A DNA stretch of 64,000 nt from Bremia lactucae (GCF_004359215.1 NC_090610.1:9351602-9415601); one strand, 5' to 3'; counted from the stretch's first letter, positions 32,731 through 43,633 are shown. Made by a program: numbers and translations. The notes: generated by a model not told the origin, from the sequence alone.

Positions 32731-33360
32731 AGTCTCTTGACGCGATTTAGTGTCTTAAGACATGTAAGGGATACGATGGCCGATAGCCAAGACAAACAAA
32801 AAGAACAAGCAGATGTCAAAGAGAGAAGCTGTATTACTTCTTATATGGTCGGATACCATGTTTTACTAAATGCTAAAAATCTACCTACTAATTTGGTTTC
32901 CGCGGTCTTCAAGACCAAATTGCGCCCGCGCTTTATTAAACCATTAACGGTCGTGGCCAAGAAGGGCCTGGCTTATACGCTAAACCTTCCTAGCAAGCTG
33001 CGTACACGCCCAAAGTTCTACGTTGGCTTGCTTAAGCCATATCGGGACCCTTCTCATGTGGACTTAAAGGCGCTTGCGCCGAGACAGGCGGTCGTGCCGC
33101 ACATTGATGCATCCTAACCACGATGTCCAGCCGGTCCTCTAAACGAGGCTGCTAACGCTTTAGCGTTGAAAGACGGTCCGAACCGCCTCAAAAGAGCTCT
33201 CAACCCGAGCAAGGACCTCACAAAGAAGTTGAACCTCGTGTTTTAGAACATCAAAGGCTTCCGCGGTAATTTTGGCACCCTCCCGCGCTACTTGATGCGC
33301 GGGGAAACCTTCACTTTCATGTGGAGAAACTTTAAAGCGACGTCGTCGTAAGGGTCAATA
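32731..33360 (+). pseudogene. Integrase C-terminal tail of B1
   Basis: Open 32737-33117 with ADSQDKQKEQADVKER, FKTKLRPRFIKPLTVV, the GPF-like fold and KFYVGLLKPYRDPSHVDL. A chromodomain is not recognisable, unlike in D2. The stretch ends shortly before the minus-strand accessory ORF. Confidence 0.75.
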
Positions 33361-33379
33361 CCAGTATCTGGTGTAGTGG

Positions 33380-34384
33380 CTAGGGTACTCCTCTCCTGAA
33401 AACTCTTGGGAGTTCGAGGTACTTCTTCGGCAAGAAACCCGTACGCCGTTGACGTTTTTGAGCGCCAAGCTCAGGGTCAACTCGCGTCAAACGACGCTTC
33501 CCACTACAAGACGTGGGATTAGGTGGATCTATAGCCTCAGTGCTGCTTCGATCCATGGTTGCACGGTCAACCGAAGCACTGAAATACCGGCTATGCCTTT
33601 CTTCGTTTTGTGATATAAATGCCGAACGTAATTGGCCTTTGGCTTTATGTTTAGCGAAATCGAAGCGGATCTTCCGTTCCAAACGATCATCAGCCCTTTC
33701 CGCAGACTCTCTGATATTCCGAATATTACGAAAGCGGCGGGCCCGGTGGACCCAGTTCTCAAATGAAACTTTGTTTTCACTCCTTGTTTCGTTTGGAAAC
33801 AAGATGGTCGGAATTTCCCTCATGAAGGTCACCGAAGTCCCACGGGCTTGATCACGTCAACGCGTCAGATACTGACTTCACGTCATTACCTTTGGCTTAA
33901 GGTATCGCTCATGATGAGCGTCGCGAGCAGCGATTTCCTCCAGAGTCCTCACCGAGTAACTGGAGATCCAGGTGCCCAAGCTGTGACCCATTATCTCTTT
34001 GAGACGCTCGTCCGCATAAAACGAAGTGAATCTATATCTACTATGACCTTTAGCTTTCACTATGTCGGCAGCTCGTCGATGAGCTTTTTCTTCTATGAGG
34101 ATTACTTGCTCTCGCTCTTCATCGAGCGGATTAGTAATGATGTTGGACTCAGGGTCCCGTCTCCTGCTCAATGCAGTGAGGACATCAGCGGCACCACGTT
34201 CTGGGAACGGATTTGAGGGCCGCCGACGTTCATCCAGAGGAGAAGACGCGTAAGACCGATGCTCTTTCTCCTTATCCTCTGATAGAGAGTAACTTCCAAA
34301 GTCCACCATCCCCTTATCGTCTAGGAAGGTGCTAAGAGTCTGTGACTCATGCTGATTGTCATGAGACAAGGAAAGAAAACACAA
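33380..34384 (-). CDS. Antisense accessory ORF of B1 (two parts)
   Basis: Two minus-strand frames, 168 codons (34384-33878) and 150 codons (33832-33380), separated by only 45 bp with stops, so probably one original ORF of about 330 codons. The first part is acidic and Ser-rich at its start (DNQHESQTLSTFLDDKG), then carries NPFPERGAADVLTALSRRRD and a charged helix (IIEEKAH-like, RRAADIVKAKGHSRYRF). The second part is strongly basic and helical (FENWVHRARRFRNIRNIR, ERADDRLERKIRFDFAKHKA) and ends with GKRRLTRVDPELGAQKRQRR, which resembles a nuclear localisation signal. No known domain is recognised. It lies opposite pol between its end and the 3' LTR, the same place as in A1 and D2. Confidence 0.6.
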
Positions 34385-34472
34385 CTGAACGATTAGCTGC
34401 TTTAAGTTCCAACCTCAAAGAGGAAATGAAGCGAATGTTGTCACTCGGTGTCAACAGTCTGATGAGGGAGGG

Positions 34473-34945
34473 TGTAATGGGTTGAAGAACCGCTGTTGTG
34501 GTACATTTACTTTATGAATAAATTACCCTTCTATCCAGTATTAAATTGTTAGTAACTTAAATCTCATTTATTATGGGTAGGAAATGTGGTCGCAGCCAGA
34601 TATAAATTTGGCGGCCGAAATCGATTTTAAATTAGCTAGGGTAAGATTTTAGATTAAATAATTTAATAAAATGCAGTTTTCTTTTTGAACTTAAAGCGTT
34701 AAGTGCCTTTCTAAGGCTTGCGCATTGATCTGTAAGAGACAGAAGCTTTTTTTTAGATATACCCTCTTGTGCACTAGTTGCCGCTTGGTTCTGCGAACCC
34801 CTAAATCCCTTGAGCTAGGATTCTTTACTCTTTAATAGCTGGCACGGCTCCCTAAGTTGTTAAACCCATTAGTTTAATCGAACTAAGCGACTCTCTGAGT
34901 CTGAAAGTCTTCCTCGGACTTTAGGAGCGAGGTAGCTCCGCTACA
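34473..34945 (+). repeat. LTR-B, 3' LTR of B1, complete
   Basis: 473 bp from TGTAATGGGTTG to GCTCCGCTACA, preceded by the purine tract GATGAGGGAGGG. Reference copy for the family in this window. Confidence 0.85.
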
Positions 34946-35465
34946 AAACTTGTCATATCGTCCAACGACAAATTGAACGCACCTTTTCACATTATTTCTC
35001 GTCCAACAGTGATGGCCACATGGGCTAACACAACATATAGAAGTGCGTACCGGAATAAAGACCAAATCACGTAGAGAAGATCAGCGCAGAATTTATGACA
35101 TATTCCCAAAACAATCCGCAGGATATATTTGTCGCATTGTGATTCTCCTTGTATCAGCCTCACTACACTTATTATCTTGTCAAAGGTGCTGCAAATTACC
35201 AGCAACACTAGCGTTGCATTCCCAGGCCAGGTCGTTTTGTAAATGCATTGTTTAGAGATTAAAACTTACCGTAAATGACTCGCGTATAACGATCGCTAGG
35301 TCTACTTCGTCTTTCTCGGTTACAGTGAATTCTAAATCCGTAATTTCTTTAATTTGATCGCTCCTATCTCTTAAAAAAATTCTGACAGCTACGATGGGGA
35401 ATGTACTGCTTTGCAAGACAAGCAAATTAAACATTTTGGGGATGGTGGTGACGATGGCGTAAGCC
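34946..35465. other. Host-like remnant between two elements, possible exon pieces
   Basis: Two minus-strand frames: 35252-35467 (71 codons; charged segment RDRSDQIKEITDLEFTVTEK) and 34987-35208 (73 codons; hydrophobic LLYVIWSLFRYALLYVVLAHVAI). A GTAAGT follows the first near 35.27 kb. They may be exons of a broken membrane-protein gene, but the splice phase did not work out, so I leave it unassigned. Confidence 0.3.
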
Positions 35466-35502
35466 ATCGTTATAAAAAAGTTCTTGTGGCACCCCTGCTT
35501 CA

Positions 35503-36030
35503 GTGAGTAGCACCCAGATGATTGCAGACACTAAAATGAACCGTCTTGCCCATGAGAAGAAGCCGTGGCTTTTGCCCGAACAGCTACTCAATAGCTTGCC
35601 TGGAGAGACTACAACTTACAATAAATATCCCTTATTTATTGCGACAAAGCTACATGGCCTTGATCCCAGCGCGAAGTACTTAGCGCCGAGGAATATTTTT
35701 ATCGCGATGCTTTTTTAAGCATCGATCGTATAGTGGCAACAACAAGCGATATAAAGTCTCGCTTATGCAAGCCTGGAGCGCGTTCATTCGCAATGTCAAA
35801 GACATTGGACGCCAAGCATGGCTTCAAAAACCTAACGCGAATCGCGTTAAGTTTGAGAAACGAACTCCAACCGGTGCAAAGTATAAATTGCATCGGTTGT
35901 CACGTGAGGCTGGGCTTCCATGCCTCACGTGGGGTGATCCCTGTCAATGTTGTGTTGACAACTCGAAGAAGGTAAAGAGGATGTCTATTCCCTTTCTTCG
36001 CCCTGTGGAGGGCTCGCATCTCTATTGAGA
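35503..36030 (+). pseudogene. Antisense accessory ORF of D1, 5' part lost
   Basis: Plus strand, opposite to D1. Frame 35503-35718 reads MNRLAHEKKPWLLPEQLL … NKYPLFIATKLHGLDPSAKY; after one frameshift 35765-36028 continues WSAFIRNVKDIGRQAWLQKP, then a Cys-containing end GDPCQCCVDNSKKVKR. The same text in the same order is found in D2 at 59.86-60.29 kb. No known domain recognised; the C-x2-CC pair could bind metal but that is guesswork. Confidence 0.6.
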
Positions 36031-36540
36031 TGCGGGATGCGGTTGATGTTTAGCAATCGATTTACAAGCACCAGGGGCGCGTGTTGTCCATTGGACTTTC
36101 TGAACCATCGGATGGGTCTCGTCATACTGACGGACGAGGCCCTCAACGTCAGCAACCAGCTGGGAACGAGGCTCCCAGCTGTCATGCGAAGGTGGATAAC
36201 CACGCTAGCGAACAAGATAACTCGTTTGGTGCCTCTTCACATCACGGTGGTTCTGGATACGTTCCACAAGGAAACGTTGTCCACCGTGGGAATCTACCAA
36301 TGGTTGTGGTGAAGGCGGGAAAATTAGATCCGAACCGTCGGATCTAATGTCGTAGATCGACAAACTCGATGACTTCCTCCATAATTTAGAGGAGGGACTT
36401 GATCACGAGCGCAGCGTCGCTCGTTGGAGCAGTCGGTGCAGGCTCACCATATCGAGCGGTTGGAAGACCGTTCGAAAAGTTCGTGCTCCATGTTGGAGTA
36501 CGAACGGAAATATCACGCTGTTTGTGATGAGCTGTCGTCA
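36031..36540 (-). pseudogene. pol C-terminal tail with chromodomain traces, D1
   Basis: Nucleotide match to the D2 chromodomain region (60.3-60.9 kb). In D1 the frame at 36.1-36.25 kb is shifted, so the chromodomain text (SWEPRSQL) is only readable in pieces. The extreme end overlaps the accessory ORF on the other strand. Confidence 0.65.
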
Positions 36541-36542
36541 GC

Positions 36543-37230
36543 TCATCGCAGTTTCGAGGATATTCGGAACCGGCATGAGAAACTCCAGGTTTTCATGTTA
36601 TTGATGGCGAATTCAACCATTGGTAAAAACTCGCTCCAATTCAGAAACGATTGGACGTAACCTCGAAGTATCTCTTCGAGGACGCGATTTACGCGTTCTG
36701 CTTGACCATCCGTTTCCGGGTGATCGGATGTAGACATAGTCAGCCGTGTTTCGAGAGATCGGAACACGAATTGCCAGAACTACACCGTAAATCTTGCATC
36801 TCTATCCGAGACCAGTTCACGGGGTAACCCATGGAGCTTGAATACCGTGCCGATAAAGACACGGGCACAACCCGGAGCCGTAATCGACTCTGGTACTGTA
36901 GCAAGATGTACCATCTTGCTGAATCTGTCTACAAAAACAAGGATTCCATTGTTTTTAGGATCATCTTCGGGAAATCCGAAGACGAAGTCCATCGATACGG
37001 ACTACCAACACTCTTCCGGAAGTTGTAGAGGCTGAAGAGGTGCACGGGATGAACGGCTAGGCTTCATTCGTGGACATACCTCGCAAGCACGAATGTACTT
37101 GCACACGAACTGATACTGGCGGGACCAGTAAAAGTCGCAACTTACTGTGAGGTAAGTCTTATCACGTCCACGATGCCCACTTGTGGGTGCATCGTGACAC
37201 TCATTCATGATGCGCAAACGCAAATCATTG
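36543..37230 (-). pseudogene. Integrase of D1
   Basis: Minus frames: 37002-37223 (zinc-binding side; DFYWSRQYQFVCKYIRACEV then C), 36780-36992 (core; MDFVFGFPEDDPKNNG, FSKMVHLATVP, GCARVFIGTVFKLHGLP, SDRDARF) and 36543-36767 (STSDHPETDGQAERVNRVL). The three frames are joined by small indels. Confidence 0.8.
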
Positions 37231-37886
37231 TGGGTAGGGGCGACGATACGTGGAGTGTCGCCGGTAACGGCTATGGAATACGATAAGCCGATGCATGTTG
37301 TGTATCGATCGGATGAGGATTGATATAAAGCCGGTAAATCTTTAAAAGATTAATCGGATGGATTCATTAATGATCCATCAAACATAGAAGGTCCTTATCT
37401 TCTTTGTAGGCTTTCTTTTGTCATCAACTAAGGTTCAGAACGGAACACTCGTAGTGAGTGTTGCGACAGTGGGATTATTTTCACTGTTGGAGTGCACTGC
37501 TGACTCGAAATCGGGTCGGCGTGATGACGCATCAGCGACGACGTTAAGTCGTCCTGGCTTATATTCGACGGAGAAATTATATTTCGCGAAGATGTAAGCC
37601 ACCTTTGCGAGAGGTGTGGGCTATTTACGGCCGTGCGCAATGACGCATGGTCTGTATATACGATGAACGGTCTATCTACGAGGAGATAGACCCTAAATTT
37701 ATCTTATGCATATTTCATGGCAAGGAGTTCCATGTCATGCACTGGGTTATTGCGTTCAGCTGGTTGCAGCTGACGCGATTGGTAACAGACGACGCGCTCC
37801 GCGCCATCTGTATCGTATTGCATTAACGCACAGCCGATTGCAAAATCGCTGGCGCCACAGACCACATGGAATGGTCTGTCTTGATC
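37231..37886 (-). pseudogene. RNase H of D1
   Basis: Before the gap, minus strand, DQDRPFHVVCGASDFAIGCA, SRQLQPAERNNPVHD and MELLAMKYA are readable from 37886 to 37704; then the DHASL-like and DALS region with frame changes. Confidence 0.75.
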
Positions 37887-38819
37887 NNNNNNNNNNNNNN
37901 NNNNNNNNNNNNNNNNNNNNNNNNNNNNNNNNNNNNNNNNNNNNNNNNNNNNNNNNNNNNNNNNNNNNNNNNNNNNNNNNNNNNNNNNNNNNNNNNNNNN
38001 NNNNNNNNNNNNNNNNNNNNNNNNNNNNNNNNNNNNNNNNNNNNNNNNNNNNNNNNNNNNNNNNNNNNNNNNNNNNNNNNNNNNNNNNNNNNNNNNNNNN
38101 NNNNNNNNNNNNNNNNNNNNNNNNNNNNNNNNNNNNNNNNNNNNNNNNNNNNNNNNNNNNNNNNNNNNNNNNNNNNNNNNNNNNNNNNNNNNNNNNNNNN
38201 NNNNNNNNNNNNNNNNNNNNNNNNNNNNNNNNNNNNNNNNNNNNNNNNNNNNNNNNNNNNNNNNNNNNNNNNNNNNNNNNNNNNNNNNNNNNNNNNNNNN
38301 NNNNNNNNNNNNNNNNNNNNNNNNNNNNNNNNNNNNNNNNNNNNNNNNNNNNNNNNNNNNNNNNNNNNNNNNNNNNNNNNNNNNNNNNNNNNNNNNNNNN
38401 NNNNNNNNNNNNNNNNNNNNNNNNNNNNNNNNNNNNNNNNNNNNNNNNNNNNNNNNNNNNNNNNNNNNNNNNNNNNNNNNNNNNNNNNNNNNNNNNNNNN
38501 NNNNNNNNNNNNNNNNNNNNNNNNNNNNNNNNNNNNNNNNNNNNNNNNNNNNNNNNNNNNNNNNNNNNNNNNNNNNNNNNNNNNNNNNNNNNNNNNNNNN
38601 NNNNNNNNNNNNNNNNNNNNNNNNNNNNNNNNNNNNNNNNNNNNNNNNNNNNNNNNNNNNNNNNNNNNNNNNNNNNNNNNNNNNNNNNNNNNNNNNNNNN
38701 NNNNNNNNNNNNNNNNNNNNNNNNNNNNNNNNNNNNNNNNNNNNNNNNNNNNNNNNNNNNNNNNNNNNNNNNNNNNNNNNNNNNNNNNNNNNNNNNNNNN
38801 NNNNNNNNNNNNNNNNNNN
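37887..38819. other. Assembly gap (933 N) in D1 RT
   Basis: The gap replaces the RT palm/connection. In D2 the same two flanks (ggtctgtcttgatc and cgcac-gggtctcaacag) are only about 445 bp apart. Confidence 0.95.
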
Positions 38820-39330
38820 CGCACCGGTCTCAACAGATTTGTTACACATCTGTTGAATGTTGCAGGGGCGTTACTAAGCCCCTGAGGCATCACTAGCCAT
38901 TCCCAGAGCATCCCACTGGGAGTGCTCACTGCTGTGTACGGGATGTCCCGTTCACGCATAAGGATTTGATAGAACCCATCCATCAGATCCATAGACGAAA
39001 AGATCGTACTCTTAGACATACCATCTATGATTACGTCTTTTCTAGGTATCGGCGTTTGAGCCGGTACCGTTGCAGCATTCAGTTTGTTGAATGCGTGCAC
39101 TATCCGCCACCCTTCTGTGGCCTTTCTCACACAGAAGGTCGGAGAGCTATGTGGGGAGGTTGACTCCCTTACATGGCCCGCTTTTAATCGATCGGTAAAG
39201 AATTTGTCGATCGCAAGTACTTGTTCACGAGGTAGTGGCCACTGCTTCATGACACAGTACTTCGAGCCCGGTTTGAGCTCGATTTCATGTCGAGTGCCTT
39301 TATCCTTAGCAACTCGCATGGAACTGCTTC
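38820..39330 (-). pseudogene. Reverse transcriptase N-terminal half of D1, open
   Basis: Open from 39319 to the gap: GTRHEIELKPGSKYCVMKQW (fingers), RIVHAFNKLNAATV, TIFSSMDLMDGFYQI (first catalytic Asp region), and WLVMPQGLSNAPATFNRCV. The Y-x-DD motif is in the gap. Whether the gap part is intact is unknown. Confidence 0.8.
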
Positions 39331-40219
39331 AGGGAATGCATCCCTGAATTCTATAAAATCCTCGTATAGAGGATTTCCTTTTTAATCCGAGTCTTCACAT
39401 CGAGGACACTTTCGTCCATCGATGAGCTGCTGAGAACTCGTTCGTTCTCTGCAAAAATTACCGCTAACCGAATGTCGGTTACGTAATTGTCCTCTGTGAT
39501 GAGTACGCAGATCTGCTTGATTTTACCAGCATGCAGATTTCTCAAGAACCGCTTAGGTTCTAGGGCTGGTAATTGAGTTATCTCCGAAGTCAACTTCTGA
39601 GGCGCATACAGATCAAGAGTATAAGCGCCTACTCTCGAACCGTCATTAACCAAGACATTTAATGTCTCGGTTTCTTCCTGGGATTTATCCACAGGCTGCC
39701 GAGGGATTAATCCCTCGGGATCTTGAAGTCTAGTTACTCAAGTATTTGGGGATATTTCTCCTCAAGTACGTGGGGACCTCTTCCTTCAACGTCTTCCGAG
39801 TGTGATTGCGCTACGACAGTCGGGTCCTCTACGGTCGACTCTCTACTCGACCTAGGATCAATGGTTGTCCCTTTAGGCAACCGGTATACTCCTTGAATGT
39901 CGCTCGCCATGCGTACATTCATGTTTCAATCCACTCGATTTCTTTGAGTGGTGGACCTTCGGCACTGCCTGTGCATTAGCACAGCCGTCGCCAGCAGCTG
40001 ACTCCACAGTGTGATTAGTAACCACAGTGTGATTAGTAACCACAGTGTGATTAGTAATCACACTGATTAGTAACCACACTGTGGTTAGTAATCACACCGA
40101 TTAGTAATCACACTGTGATCTTGTGCAGTTGTACTAACGACCGTACCACAAGCGAGACCGTCGCACTCACTCATAGTACATCCACACGCTTGTGGACGCT
40201 CCAAGACGTTCATCAGATG
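39331..40219 (-). pseudogene. Protease-RT linker of D1
   Basis: Frames 39351-39692 (KSQEETETLNVLVNDGSRVG, LPALEPKRFLRNL), 39734-39922 and 39873-40079. Proline-poor, Ser/Glu-rich; includes an NHTVVT repeat encoded by a minisatellite. 40120-40219 encodes on minus the segment after the protease. Confidence 0.7.
40003..40110. repeat. 18-bp minisatellite in D1 linker
   Basis: Three direct units CCACAGTGTGATTAGTAA from about 40008, followed by further variants (CACACTGATTAGTAAC, TGGTTAGTAATCACACCGATTAGTAA). D2 has one unit at the same place (63.89-63.91 kb). On minus it encodes NHTVVT repeats in frame. Confidence 0.8.
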
Positions 40220-40602
40220 GCCTCATCACCTTGCAGTTTAGTAACAAATGATTTGTCACTTAGAGCCCTAGTGGACTGCGGAGCGTCGAATAACTTATCC
40301 ATCGCCAGTCACTAGAGGGTCGTAGGCTCAATATGCTGAGCGCGACATCCCTCCAACGAGGATGACGGTGCGTCTAGCGACAGTCTAGCGACAGGCGCAT
40401 CGATAACAGTAATGAAATCCGTAGTGAAGTTTCACTTCACGTTAAAAGATTTACAGTACGATGATGATTTCATCGTACTGGATTGGATGACAAATTTGAT
40501 GTCACCCCAGGTTTTCCTTGGCTCAGAAAATACGAGCCAAGGATCAGCTGGCAGCATCGATCCGTTAAGATGCCTGCCACTTGTTCATCAGATGGCACAT
40601 AA
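40220..40602 (+). pseudogene. Aspartic protease block of D1, flipped in place
   Basis: On plus it reads LRALVDCGASNNL (active site, D-C-G), MTVRLAT, then 40412-on MKSVVKFHFTLKDLQYDDDF and VLDWMTNL. Both sides (39.4-40.2 and 40.6-41.8 kb) are minus-strand parts of the same element. Left border: the outside reads GTTCATCAGATGGC, then protease starts CTCATCACC; right border: protease ends TTGTTCATCAGATGGCA, then minus-strand gag tail CATAATGATTGTG. Confidence 0.8.
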
Positions 40603-41806
40603 TGATTGTGTGTCTCGAGCAACTTTAGTCAAGAGATTTGCAAATTCTCTTGAAGTTGCTGGATCAGTAGGGCGTTGCGCCCCTATTGACCCCGAAGTTT
40701 TTTTTTTACGGTCCGCCTCGCTGTTGCGATTTCGCAACAACGTCGGACCCGCGACCGTTGCCCCTTTTAACATACGGTCCAAAATTACGCTCAGTACCTT
40801 TCGGTGCTGGGCGTGGGGCATTACACTCATGAGCGTTGTGTTGTGTCCTAATTTTGGCAGCGACGGCATTTCTGCAATCGCTTATTGCTCGAAAAGCGCG
40901 GTCTCTCGCCCTCGACGTAAGAGAGGTCCATGGGTTCTGGACCTCCTAACTCGTGTGGTCTTGGAGGACGATACAATGATGAACTAGCTTGAGCCTGTCT
41001 CAAGCTAAAGTCCTCCTGTTCCGCAAAGGATATTGCTTCTTCAAGTATATCCAGTTCCAATCGGAGCAGGTGGGTCTTTACGGGACCATCCGTAAGACCT
41101 TTCATGAACACCGTAATCAACGTGTGTTCATGGACTTTGTTATGTAATTCGTTAAGAGTCGTATATGCTGGGCATATGCGTGGACATCACGCTTGCCTTG
41201 CTTGAGTTTCAGAAGCTCTGAACGAGCTCTGAACTCAGCCTTTGGCGATTCACACGTCTGTTTGGGTCGCTAGAGGTTTTTAAAGCCCGGCTCAAAGACA
41301 TATGGGTCGCGCAACTTAAGAACCAATGTTCAAGTTTTGCCACAACCTGCAAAATCTGATTGAGCGAATGCGACTTGCATTTACTCGTCGACGATGTGAC
41401 GTGCCTTTATGGCATCGTCCAACTCGACAAATTATCTCAAGAGGGAGTGTTCTTCGACTCCCTTATACTTAGAGATGTCAATCTTTAAGGTTTCGGGACG
41501 ACGCGTTTGCGTCATCCCAGGTACAGGGGTCTGTATCTGTTGTAACCTCAACAGTTCTGCCTGTTGATTGTCTTGCTGATTTAGCAAGGCTACCTTCTCC
41601 TTCATCTCGTCAAGTTCTTGTTGTATGAACTTGGCGATGGCTGAATGGAGGGCATCTCTGTCCAAATTGGACAGCATTGCCTTGATTGCATCGTTTCCTA
41701 CGGTCGAACTCATTCGTTCGACCGCACTCCTATCTATGTCACTTAGAAAGGAGTAGCTTTCACGGGAAACGTGATGCGTATTCCCTTTATCATCTAACAT
41801 GTCCAT
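40603..41806 (-). pseudogene. gag of D1, largely open in pieces
   Basis: Start MDMLDDKGNTHHVSRES at 41806, open for 124 codons with a leucine/glutamine-rich helical stretch (QQELDEMKEKVALLNQQ). 40848-41120 is open with FMKGLTDGPVKTHLLRLEL and the zinc-knuckle entry KCRRCQN; the rest of the knuckle (H…C) follows in another frame near 40.84 kb. A middle part is frame-disrupted. Confidence 0.75.
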
Positions 41807-41845
41807 GTTAGATGAAGGAAATGTGGTCCTTGGACGAACTACAAA

Positions 41846-41854
41846 GTGCTACCA
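41846..41854 (-). other. Primer binding site of D1
   Basis: GTGCTACCA on plus (TGGTAGCAC on minus), two bases from the LTR-D end at 41857. Confidence 0.8.
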
Positions 41855-41856
41855 GG

Positions 41857-42278
41857 TGTAACGGGGCACTACGACTTGTACTGCTTCAGTTGCAAGTGGT
41901 GCCTTACGTTATTTCACGTACACTAGTACGTTCAGAGGAAGACTTCTCTTTAAGGTAACTAGCTTTAAGAGGGTTAAATGTAAACTGTTTTAATACAATT
42001 TAGTATCTCTTCTTTTTATCTGTAAACTTTAACTTGATTATAAACTAATACTAAACGTGCAACTGAAATCTTATCTTATCTGTCCCACTCTTTTGCTTAC
42101 ATCTACAGTTGATTAGTGTGCGGGATAAATAGATGTAATGGCTTATACTTATTTATGGATAAGATTTTTGAACATTAATATTTAAAGTAATAATCTTTTA
42201 ATATTATCTACCTTTTAGATAATATATTTATTAACAACCTTTAAGTGTTAATTTCATGCAACTATAGACCCCGTTACA
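41857..42278 (-). repeat. LTR-D, 5' LTR of D1
   Basis: 422 bp with perfect 10-bp ends TGTAACGGGG … CCCCGTTACA. Related LTRs at 55806-56250 and 58629-59240. Contains an ATTATCTACCTTTTAGATAATA-like inverted stretch near the U3 end. Confidence 0.9.
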
Positions 42279-42675
42279 TTTCGGACTTGATACGAAATCC
42301 GGACGACACAAGGATGTAGTGGTCTTTGCAAATGTGTCAGCACGTGTAGTAAAGGCTACGTACGGTCTTATAATAGGCGCGTTGGTATATTCTAAGCTAC
42401 TAAAACCACTGTGGCTCTGTAGCAAGAAGATGATCGACGACTGAAGGTCATCAATAACGATCACCCAATAGAAGCCATATTGTATTTGTGTCTACTCAAA
42501 TTGACAATAGTAAAACAAATGGGATAATGATCGACCAATGCTGCATTATTTAAAGCGTCGTTTTGTGCTCAACTATCGAACAGATGCCATAGCTGCTGCG
42601 ACGTATAAAGGCAATACATATCCTCGTCATTGCAGTGACAAAAGTTCAGCAACTTGGTCTAAACTTAATACAAAC
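42279..42675. other. Intergenic, no feature recognised
   Basis: Between LTR-D and the 3' end of the RRM gene. Short frames only. Confidence 0.5.
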
Positions 42676-43348
42676 TTAGATCTCGCGACTTTTGGGTCTT
42701 TTTGCCATACTGTCGACAGAATTGCGATGCTTTTTTTTTCGTTTCGGTTGCGAAGATGTAAATGAATGTTGCGACAGACTTTGTAAGATGAGGTCGTCGT
42801 CGTTCATAGTTTGTTCGTGTTGGCTCTGTGTGAATCGATTCAATTCCAAGTTGCCTAATAAAATGTCCCGGATACTTTCGTTCACTTGACATGTAGGTTT
42901 GCCCCGAGACATGGCCATTACCGCGTTCATTCCTGTGATGTCAGCAGACGCAACCGCACGTTTATAAGTGACGTCAAGCTGAGCGGCAAGACCGACTCTC
43001 TTGTCCTTTACTGCCGTCACGGCTGCCTCTGCTTCCGTCTTTTCAGCGTATTCCAAGTACATGAACCCATCAGGTTTCATATCCAATAAATTGTGATGAA
43101 TCTGGACATAGCAATTATTGTAAATTGACGAGTGATACATGTGATACTAAGGGACATACAGTAACGGACAGCAGCATGCCATACTCGGCAAATAAGTCGC
43201 GCACTGTGCGTTCGCTTACGCATAGCGCTGACGGAACGTTGGTAATACAAACCACGTGCCCAGTTCGCACAGCGTTCTTATCAGGACATTTAAGGACGGA
43301 CGGATCCTTTTTGATTCGCTCTCCTTTCTTCTGTACCGCATGTGCCAT
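42676..43348 (-). CDS. RRM-domain nuclear RNA-binding protein, two exons
   Basis: Exon 1 43348-43160, intron 43159-43102 (58 bp, GTATGT…TCCAG), exon 2 43101-42676; about 204 codons. A single RNA-recognition motif spans the intron: RNP2-like VVCITNVP (residue ~32), helix SERTVRDLFAEYG, then RNP1-like GFMYLEYAEK and the second helix EAEAAVTAV. After it comes TYKRAVASADITGMNAVMAM, and the C-terminus is basic (QPKRKKKHRN … AKRPKS), a likely nuclear localisation signal. Inferred role: RNA processing in the nucleus; I cannot name the orthologue. The start is the first ATG, shortly after an AAACGAA context. Convergent spacing to LTR-D; divergently unrelated to the next gene on the same strand, 285 bp away. 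RNP2 is atypical (no L/I-F/Y-V-G-N-L), so specificity is open. Confidence 0.8.
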
Positions 43349-43633
43349 TTCGTTTATTAAAGTACACGCATTTAATCATCTCGGGACCAATGTCACGAGA
43401 TCTGATAATGGTTCTACAACCTTGGCTGAGCAGCTCAATGACTTCCAATCATTTTACAGATATGCAAAATAGCTATAAAGATACAAGGTTTCTGCTCTGC
43501 TGCTCGCTTGATAAAGCATCAATATTTGAGCACGTAATAGCTTAAAGGAGACACTTATTCCTTAAGTCATTCCTTAAGAAAAACTTAGTTACCATCGTCA
43601 ACATTGTCGCGATTTTTAAAGTCCTATTTTTAA

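Larger units (their letters stand above)
27477..34945 (+). mobile_element. Ty3/gypsy element B1, most complete LTR-B copy
   Basis: 7.47 kb with LTRs 27477-27938 and 34473-34945 and, in order on plus, gag, protease, RT, RNase H and integrase with C-terminal tail, then a minus-strand accessory ORF. All pol frames carry lesions; the LTRs differ visibly, most in their first 60 bases, so the copy is old. The 5' LTR end and primer site are deleted. No matching 5-bp target duplication was seen (TAGAC before, AAACT after). Confidence 0.85.
35470..42278 (-). mobile_element. Ty3/gypsy element D1 (minus strand), 3' LTR missing
   Basis: 5' LTR-D at 41857-42278; then, reading leftwards, gag, a reversed protease block, linker, RT, RNase H, integrase, pol tail, and the opposite-strand accessory ORF (35503-36030). 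The start of that ORF and the 3' LTR are lost at about 35470. A 933-N gap lies in RT. Frames are better kept than in B copies: RT is open from 39319 to the gap. Confidence 0.85.

Noticed and set aside
33380..34384. Accessory ORF considered as a retroviral envelope gene
   Set aside because: It is on the opposite strand from gag-pol and has no signal peptide, no transmembrane segment and no cysteine pattern.
36081..36347. Plus-strand 88-codon ORF (Gly/Ser/His-rich), also at 60399-60620
   Set aside because: It is the reverse side of the chromodomain/pol tail of D1 and D2.
37704..39319. Very long ORFs of 340-500 codons across 37.8-38.9 kb on both strands
   Set aside because: They are made almost wholly of the 933-N gap, which has no stops. 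Only the N-free parts (RT and RNase H of D1) are real.
40003..40110. Regular repeats with spacer-like parts, considered as CRISPR-like
   Set aside because: Eukaryotic context, units adjoin without unique spacers, and it is an in-frame minisatellite of a retrotransposon.
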